Assembly (NCBI RefSeq): GCF_005780185.1
Contig: NZ_VBUI01000021.1
Coordinates: 1-64,000 of the forward strand
Length of the DNA stretch: 64,000 bases
Direction: 5' to 3'
Source: Halomonas urmiana
GTDB taxonomy: Bacteria; Pseudomonadota; Gammaproteobacteria; Pseudomonadales; Halomonadaceae
The notes beneath the pieces are model-generated. The model was not told the origin of the DNA. It did no database searches and saw nothing but the letters and a program-made list of their open reading frames with translations. A program made the translations under genes and the position numbers. Of this stretch, positions 59,877-64,000 are shown in pieces; within the stretch, counting starts at the first letter, position 1, and each line of letters starts with the position of its first letter.

Positions 59877-60767
59877 TCAGGCCTTGCGCCACACCCCCTC
59901 GAGGATGCGCACTCGATCGGCGGCCAGGTTGTCGCGCAGGTTGCACCCCATCTGCGCGAAGGCCTCGCCGAAGATCAGCGACGGTCCCGGCAGGGCGGGC
60001 ACCGAGCGTGAAGCCCCCGGCGGTGCCACGCCGACCTCCCGGCGGCTGTGCTTGCGTCGCCAGTCGAGGGCCGCTGCGGTGACGTCCTGCACCGCCACCG
60101 GGGCGAAGCCACCCTCGACGAGCAGTGCCTCCAGGGCCTCTTGGGCGCGCAGGTGGCTGGTCGCGGCGTCGCGCGCCCAGGGCACCGGGAGCATGAGCGG
60201 CGAGGCGTCCTGACCCGCCACCACCTCGTGCAGCAGTACCCGGCCGCCCGGTACCAGCAGCCGCCGCCATTCGGCCAGCACCGCCGCCGCGTCGGGCATG
60301 TTCATCAGCGCATGCTGGCACCAGACGAGATCCATGCGGGCAGCCGGCAGCGGCACCCGTGCGGCATCGGCACACAGGAAGCGCGTGCGCTCCTCGAGCC
60401 CGGTGGCGCGGCTCAGCCAGGCGGCCACCTCGACGAAGGCCGCGGTGATGTCGAGTCCCGTCACATCACAGCCGAACTCCGCGGCCAGCAGCCGGCTGGC
60501 CCCGCCGGTGCCGCACCCCACGTCAAGCACCCGAGCGCCGGGCGCCAGCTCGCCCAGGGTCGCCAGCGACCGGCTGGCCTGCCGCCCCCCGAGGTGCAGC
60601 TGGTCGATGCCGGCGATCTCATCGAGGGTCAGCCGGTCCGGGTCACAGCCCACCGCGCGAAAGGCGCCGCGCAGCCGGGCCGGCAGGCTTTGCCCGTCAC
60701 CGGCGTGGGGCGCATCATAATGGGCAACGAGGGGGCGGGCGGCGAAGCGATCCACGGGGTCGGTCAT
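59877..60767 (-). CDS. SAM-dependent methyltransferase (class I)
   Basis: A 296-residue class I methyltransferase. Motif I is VLDVGCGTGGASRLLAAEFG (about 95-114), then CDVTGLDITAAFVEVA and MDLVWCQHALMNMPDAAAVLAEWRRLLVPGGRVLLHEV. The pattern is that of small-molecule methyltransferases (UbiE/sarcosine-glycine type). The N-terminal 90 residues hold a helical segment common in this subgroup. The substrate is not evident. It is divergent from the lipocalin gene. Confidence 0.85.
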   Translation of the reverse strand: MTDPVDRFAARPLVAHYDAPHAGDGQSLPARLRGAFRAVGCDPDRLTLDEIAGIDQLHLGGRQASRSLATLGELAPGARVLDVGCGTGGASRLLAAEFGCDVTGLDITAAFVEVAAWLSRATGLEERTRFLCADAARVPLPAARMDLVWCQHALMNMPDAAAVLAEWRRLLVPGGRVLLHEVVAGQDASPLMLPVPWARDAATSHLRAQEALEALLVEGGFAPVAVQDVTAAALDWRRKHSRREVGVAPPGASRSVPALPGPSLIFGEAFAQMGCNLRDNLAADRVRILEGVWRKA

Positions 60768-60908
60768 GGCGGCGTCCTGGCGGCATCATGAGAAACAAGG
60801 GGCGTCGCCAGTCTAACCGCCGAGGGCCCGGCCCCCCATCGTGCAAAGGTCACAGCCGTGGCCGCGGCCGCCGTTGCTCGACCGTGTTTCGACAAGGAGT
60901 CACCCGCG

Positions 60909-61448
60909 ATGTCCCGAACGCTGCTCACCACGGCCCTGCTGGGGCTCGGCCTCGCCGGCTGCACCGGCCTGCCCGAGGGCACCCGCGCCGTCACCGGCTT
61001 CGAGCTCGAGCGCTACCTCGGCCAGTGGTACGAGATCGCCCGCCTGGACCACGCCTTCGAGGAGGGGCTGGACTGCGTCACCGCCGACTACAGGCGGCGC
61101 GAGGTGGGCGGCGTGCGGGTGGTCAATCGCGGCGTGGACCTCGCCGCCGGGGAAGAGAGCGTCGCCGAGGGCAAGGCCTACCCGATCGGCGAGTCGGGAC
61201 AGGGGCGGCTGAAGGTGAGCTTCTTCGGCCCCTTCTATGCCGGCTACAACGTGCTCGCGCTGGATGAGGCGTACGACTGGGCCCTGGTGGCCGGCCCCGA
61301 CCGCGACTACCTGTGGATCCTCTCACGCACGCCGGAACTGGAGTCCAACACCTACCGCTCGCTGGTCGAGCGCGCCCGGGCGCTCGACTTCCCGGTGGAG
61401 CGGCTGATCGAGGTGGAACAGGGCGAGGCCTGCGCCGCCTGGCGCTGA
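60909..61448 (+). CDS. blc: Outer-membrane lipoprotein lipocalin (Blc-like)
   Basis: A 179-residue lipocalin. The lipoprotein signal ends at the lipobox LGLAGC. The fold signatures are ERYLGQWYEIARLDHAFEEG (G-x-W), DCVTADYRRREVGGVRVVNRG, and YLWILSRTPEL with the C-terminal arginine. It binds lipids such as lysophospholipids at the outer membrane and is often induced by envelope stress. The ATG at 60909 leads directly into the signal peptide; a longer reading would spoil it. A weak hairpin (GGCCCCGC/GCGGGGCC, 61465-61472/61491-61498) follows. Confidence 0.92.
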   Translation: MSRTLLTTALLGLGLAGCTGLPEGTRAVTGFELERYLGQWYEIARLDHAFEEGLDCVTADYRRREVGGVRVVNRGVDLAAGEESVAEGKAYPIGESGQGRLKVSFFGPFYAGYNVLALDEAYDWALVAGPDRDYLWILSRTPELESNTYRSLVERARALDFPVERLIEVEQGEACAAWR

Positions 61449-61564
61449 GGGAAGTTTCACTCTGGGCCCCGCCACTTTCATCCGACCGACGCGGGGCCTT
61501 GAGTCCACCGGGCAGTGACGGGAAGGTGTCGCCAACCACCATCACGCCAACAATAGGTGCCAGC

Positions 61565-62392
61565 ATGCCCTCCGAGATGAGCCTCGAGCAGTTCTTCGCC
61601 CGCCTCTGGGACGACTATACCGCCATGACGCCCCAGGCGAGCCGCATCCACGATGCCCTAGTCGCCGACGGCGAGACCATCGTCAACGACCACGTGGCCT
61701 TTCGTACCTTCGATCGCGGACCGATCCGCCTGGCCGACCTGGAGCCCCACCTGCTGGCGCTGGGCTATACCCGACTGGAGCCCTACGACTTCGAGGCCAA
61801 GAAGCTGCGCGCTTGGGGCTACCTGCCGCCGCGGGCGGACCAGCCCAGGGTCTTCCTCTCGGAGCTGAAGTGCCGTGAGCTCTCGGCCCGTACCCAGGAA
61901 ATCATCGACGAACTGGTCGACCAGATCGATCCCACTCGGACCGCCACGCCCGAGGTGATGTGGGCCGGTCGCCTCTGGGAGACGCCGACCTGGGCGGAAT
62001 ACCGGACCCTGGCTGAGGAGAGCGAGTACGCCGCCTGGCTGTCGATCATCGGCCTGCGAGCCAACCACTTCACGATCAGCGTCAACCACCTGCACCGCCA
62101 CGACACCCTGGAGAAGCTGCTGGCGAAGGTCGAGTCGCTGGGACTGGGTATCAATGACTCGGGCGGACGCATCAAGGGCTCGCCGGAGGTGCTGCTCGAG
62201 CAGGCCTCGACGCTCGCCGACCGCATGCCCTTCACCTTCGCCGGCGGCCGGGTCGAGGAGATCCCCACCTGCTACTATGAGTTCGCCCGCCGCTATGCCG
62301 ACGCCAAGGGCCGGCTCTACCAGGGCTTCGTCGCCGCCAGCGCCGACCGGATCTTCGAGTCCACCGATGCACGACCCGATCATGTTGGCTGA
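61565..62392 (+). CDS. DUF1338 protein (HglS/YdcJ-related)
   Basis: A 275-residue protein of the DUF1338 family. VNDHVAFRTFDRGPIRLADLEPHLLALGY contains the first metal histidine; LRANHFTISVNHL and IPTCYYEFARRY contain the other candidate ligands, His and Glu. Longer relatives (HglS) are Fe(II)-dependent 2-oxoadipate dioxygenases/decarboxylases that make 2-hydroxyglutarate. The short type, as here, has no confirmed reaction that I can name. It overlaps the AstE-like gene by 26 nt, which suggests a joint role in amino-acid or keto-acid catabolism. Confidence 0.87.
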   Translation: MPSEMSLEQFFARLWDDYTAMTPQASRIHDALVADGETIVNDHVAFRTFDRGPIRLADLEPHLLALGYTRLEPYDFEAKKLRAWGYLPPRADQPRVFLSELKCRELSARTQEIIDELVDQIDPTRTATPEVMWAGRLWETPTWAEYRTLAEESEYAAWLSIIGLRANHFTISVNHLHRHDTLEKLLAKVESLGLGINDSGGRIKGSPEVLLEQASTLADRMPFTFAGGRVEEIPTCYYEFARRYADAKGRLYQGFVAASADRIFESTDARPDHVG

Positions 62393-63368
62393 GTGGCTGG
62401 ACCAGGCGCTGGACGGGCGCGCAACCACCCCGCGCGAGGGGCGCCTGCCCGGCGGGCGTTATCGACTGCTCGCCCCCGGCGTACTCGAGCTCTCGCCGGA
62501 TGCCTGCGCCGCCGAGGCCCATGCCGGTGTGCTCTCGGTCGGCGTCCACGGCAACGAGACAGCGCCCATCGAGCTGCTGGGAGCGGTCCTCGCGCGCCTC
62601 GAGGCGGGCCTGTTGACGCTGGGCGCGCCGCTGCTGGTAATCCTGGGCAACCCGGAGGCGATCCGGCACGGCGAGCGCTTCGTCGAGACCAACCTCAACC
62701 GGCTGTTCCGGCGCGACCTCGACGAGGCGGGTGACGAGCCCGACCGGGCCCGGACGCTGATGGCCGCGGTGGACGCCTTCTATGGCCGTCACGCCGCGCT
62801 TGCCCCACTGCACTACGACCTGCACACGGCGATCCGCGACAGCCGCTTCCCGCGCTTCGTGGTCGAGCCCTTCGGCGAGACGCCGACGCCCCCCGAGCAG
62901 TGGCGCTGGCTGGCCGGTGCCGACATCCAAGCGGTGCTTCACCAGCACCGCCACAGCTGGACCTTCTCGCACTACTCGAAGCACTACCACGGCGCGGCGG
63001 CCTTCACCCTGGAGCTGGGGCGCGCCCGGCCCTTCGGCGCCAACGACCTCGCGCCCCTGGCCCCCATGGGCCGGCTGCTCGAGGTGCTGGTCGAGGGCCG
63101 AGCGCCCGAGTGCGCAGCCCCGGCCGAGATGGCCTTCTTCCGCGCCGAGCACGAACTGCTGCGCCATGACCCGGACTTCCGGCTCTGCTTTCCCGACGAC
63201 ACACCGAACTTCACCGAATTCCTGCCGGGCACCCGGCTCGCCGTGGATGCCAGCGCCGGCGCCTTCGATGTCGGCGAGACGCCGCTGTCGGTGGTCTTTC
63301 CCAATGCCGAGGTCGAGATCGGCGCCCGGGCGGCGCTGCTGGTGGTCCCGAGCCCGCCGCCGGCCTGA
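62367..63368 (+). CDS. astE: Succinylglutamate desuccinylase
   Basis: A 333-residue zinc carboxypeptidase-like hydrolase that releases succinate from N2-succinylglutamate, the last AST step of arginine catabolism. The zinc ligands H and E are in GVHGNETAPIELL, the second H is in YDLHTAIRDSRFPRF, and the catalytic glutamate is in FTLELGRARPFG. The first ATG is at 62367 inside the preceding gene; ATG 62382 is an alternative. No other ast genes are in the window, but an amino-acid ABC ATPase follows, consistent with arginine uptake. Confidence 0.92.
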   Translation: MHDPIMLAEWLDQALDGRATTPREGRLPGGRYRLLAPGVLELSPDACAAEAHAGVLSVGVHGNETAPIELLGAVLARLEAGLLTLGAPLLVILGNPEAIRHGERFVETNLNRLFRRDLDEAGDEPDRARTLMAAVDAFYGRHAALAPLHYDLHTAIRDSRFPRFVVEPFGETPTPPEQWRWLAGADIQAVLHQHRHSWTFSHYSKHYHGAAAFTLELGRARPFGANDLAPLAPMGRLLEVLVEGRAPECAAPAEMAFFRAEHELLRHDPDFRLCFPDDTPNFTEFLPGTRLAVDASAGAFDVGETPLSVVFPNAEVEIGARAALLVVPSPPPA

Positions 63369-63372
63369 TGGC

Positions 63373-63390
63373 TGGCCCCGCTCGGGGCCA
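63373..63390 (+). terminator. Short hairpin after astE
   Basis: TGGCCCCG/CGGGGCCA (63373-63380/63383-63390) is an 8-bp stem with a 2-nt loop, starting 5 nt past the astE stop. There is no T-run. Confidence 0.5.
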
Positions 63391-63436
63391 TGCCCGATCC
63401 ACACCACGGACAATAACAACAGCCAGGAGATACCCC

Positions 63437-63520
63437 ATGACCCATGCCCCAAGCCCTCTGGATCACGCCAGACTCGCCGAGACGTCGTGGCCCCCTCCCG
63501 GAATGGCTCCGGCCTGTTAG
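63437..63520 (+). CDS. Possible 27-residue leader peptide or gene remnant
   Basis: ATG at 63437 is preceded by AGGAG at good spacing and opens a 27-codon frame ending TAG at 63520. The product (MTHAPSPLDHARLAETSW, then a Pro-rich end) resembles nothing I know. It lies in the 312-nt gap between astE and the ABC ATPase gene. A real Shine-Dalgarno suggests a translated leader, but a decayed gene start is equally possible. Confidence 0.3.
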   Translation: MTHAPSPLDHARLAETSWPPPGMAPAC

Positions 63521-63563
63521 AATCGCCCCCTTTTTGATCGCCGATCCGTGGATCACGGGCCTG

Positions 63564-63589
63564 CGTCGATCAAGGACCCACGTCGATCA
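63564..63589 (+). repeat. Direct repeat CGTCGATCA upstream of the ABC ATPase gene
   Basis: CGTCGATCA occurs at 63564-63572 and again at 63581-63589, with related GATC-containing words nearby (63527-63556 and GCGTTGATCG at about 63613-63622). The spacing of 17 nt is less than two helical turns. It could be an operator for the amino-acid transporter operon. Confidence 0.4.
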
Positions 63590-63680
63590 CGAAAGCATGC
63601 TGGTCATAGACCGGCGTTGATCGCCCCCGCGCCGGCCGACCCTCGATGCGGCGGACCACCCACGATCTGGAGCCCGTTTC

Positions 63681-64000
63681 ATGGCCGATACCCCGATTCC
63701 GCTGGAAGTGCGCAATATCACCAAGCGCTTCGGCGATACCGAAGTCCTCAAGGGCCTCTCCCTGAAGGCCCACAAGGGCGATGTGATCACCCTGATCGGA
63801 GCCTCCGGCTCCGGCAAGAGTACCTTCCTGCGCTGCATGAACCTGCTCGAGCAGCCCAACGAAGGCGACCTGATCGTCCACGGCGAACAGATCCGCTTCA
63901 AGGAGACCAAGCACGGCCGCGAGCCGGCCGACTGGAAGCAGGTGGTGCGCATGCGCGCCAAGCTCTCCATGGTCTTCCAGAGCTTCAACCTCTGGGCCCA
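63681..64000 (+). CDS. Amino-acid ABC transporter ATPase, N-terminal part (HisP/AotP type; runs off the window)
   Basis: About 106 residues are visible. After MADTPIPLEVRNITKRFGDTEVLKGLSL comes Walker A GASGSGKST, then LRCMNLLEQPNEG and the Q-loop MVFQSFNLWA. The NLW after the Q-loop and the insertion KETKHGREPADWKQV are typical of the HisP/ArtP/AotP group importing arginine, ornithine or histidine. It follows astE in the same direction, which supports an arginine/ornithine system. The signature motif and Walker B lie beyond 64000. Confidence 0.88.
   Translation, partial: MADTPIPLEVRNITKRFGDTEVLKGLSLKAHKGDVITLIGASGSGKSTFLRCMNLLEQPNEGDLIVHGEQIRFKETKHGREPADWKQVVRMRAKLSMVFQSFNLWA

Overview
The window reads as an ordinary chromosomal stretch of a GC-rich gammaproteobacterium. 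The protein flavour (TRAP transporters, a phasin, PuuD-type urate oxidation, an AstE-like desuccinylase) suggests Halomonadaceae or a close relative. That placement is inference from gene content, not from a marker gene. I see no rRNA, tRNA, IS element, prophage or CRISPR array. Genes are densely packed in operons, with many ATGA start/stop overlaps and GC-rich hairpins in the gaps.

Layout. (1) 1-5.6 kb, minus strand: glyoxylate-to-glycerate operon gcl-hyi-glxR-glycerate kinase-pyk (pyk is cut by the window edge). (2) 5.6-17.6 kb: two TRAP transporter operons around two FCD-type GntR regulators. The left one carries a hydantoinase/dihydropyrimidinase, an arylmalonate-decarboxylase-like racemase homologue and a 2-keto-4-pentenoate-hydratase-like protein. 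The right one carries a hydantoin-racemase-like protein without either catalytic cysteine. (3) 17.6-37.5 kb: a purine/ureide block. It holds allE-allA-puuE, two more racemase homologues, a DppABCDF-type ABC importer with a flavin reductase and two amidohydrolases, a GntR regulator, puuD-hiuH, uraD, an NCS2 purine permease and a Tsx-like outer-membrane channel. (4) 37.7-39.8 kb: a phosphoribosyltransferase, a phasin and a GST. (5) 40.1-47.3 kb: a glycolate/lactate block (GlcA/LldP-type permease, GlcC-type regulator, glcDEFG). (6) 47.4-64 kb: mixed housekeeping and accessory genes. These are a YbiI-like zinc finger, a GNAT-nitrilase fusion, MtfA, a lipid-sugar glycosyltransferase operon, a gamma-butyrobetaine-hydroxylase-like oxygenase, a VTT membrane protein, a GT4 glycosyltransferase, tartrate/D-malate dehydrogenase with a LysR regulator, a methyltransferase, a lipocalin, DUF1338, AstE and the start of an amino-acid ABC ATPase.

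How it fits together. Urate is converted by PuuD, HIUase and OHCU decarboxylase to (S)-allantoin. PuuE opens it to allantoate, and AllE and AllA carry the later ureides to glyoxylate. Glycolate oxidase (GlcDEF) also makes glyoxylate. Gcl, GlxR/Hyi, glycerate 2-kinase and pyruvate kinase then take glyoxylate into central metabolism. Allantoate amidohydrolase and xanthine dehydrogenase are not in the window.

Regulation is the most striking part. The palindrome TGTATACA or close variants recurs upstream of nearly every purine/ureide/glyoxylate operon and upstream of the GntR gene at 31531-32271. An IclR/AllR-like box (TGGAAA-N3-TTTCCA) recurs at the gcl, Tsx-like and glcC/glcD promoters. A third 14-mer is shared by the two TRAP operons. 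The least understood block is 20.1-32.3 kb, a candidate ureide or cyclic-amide uptake and hydrolysis system.
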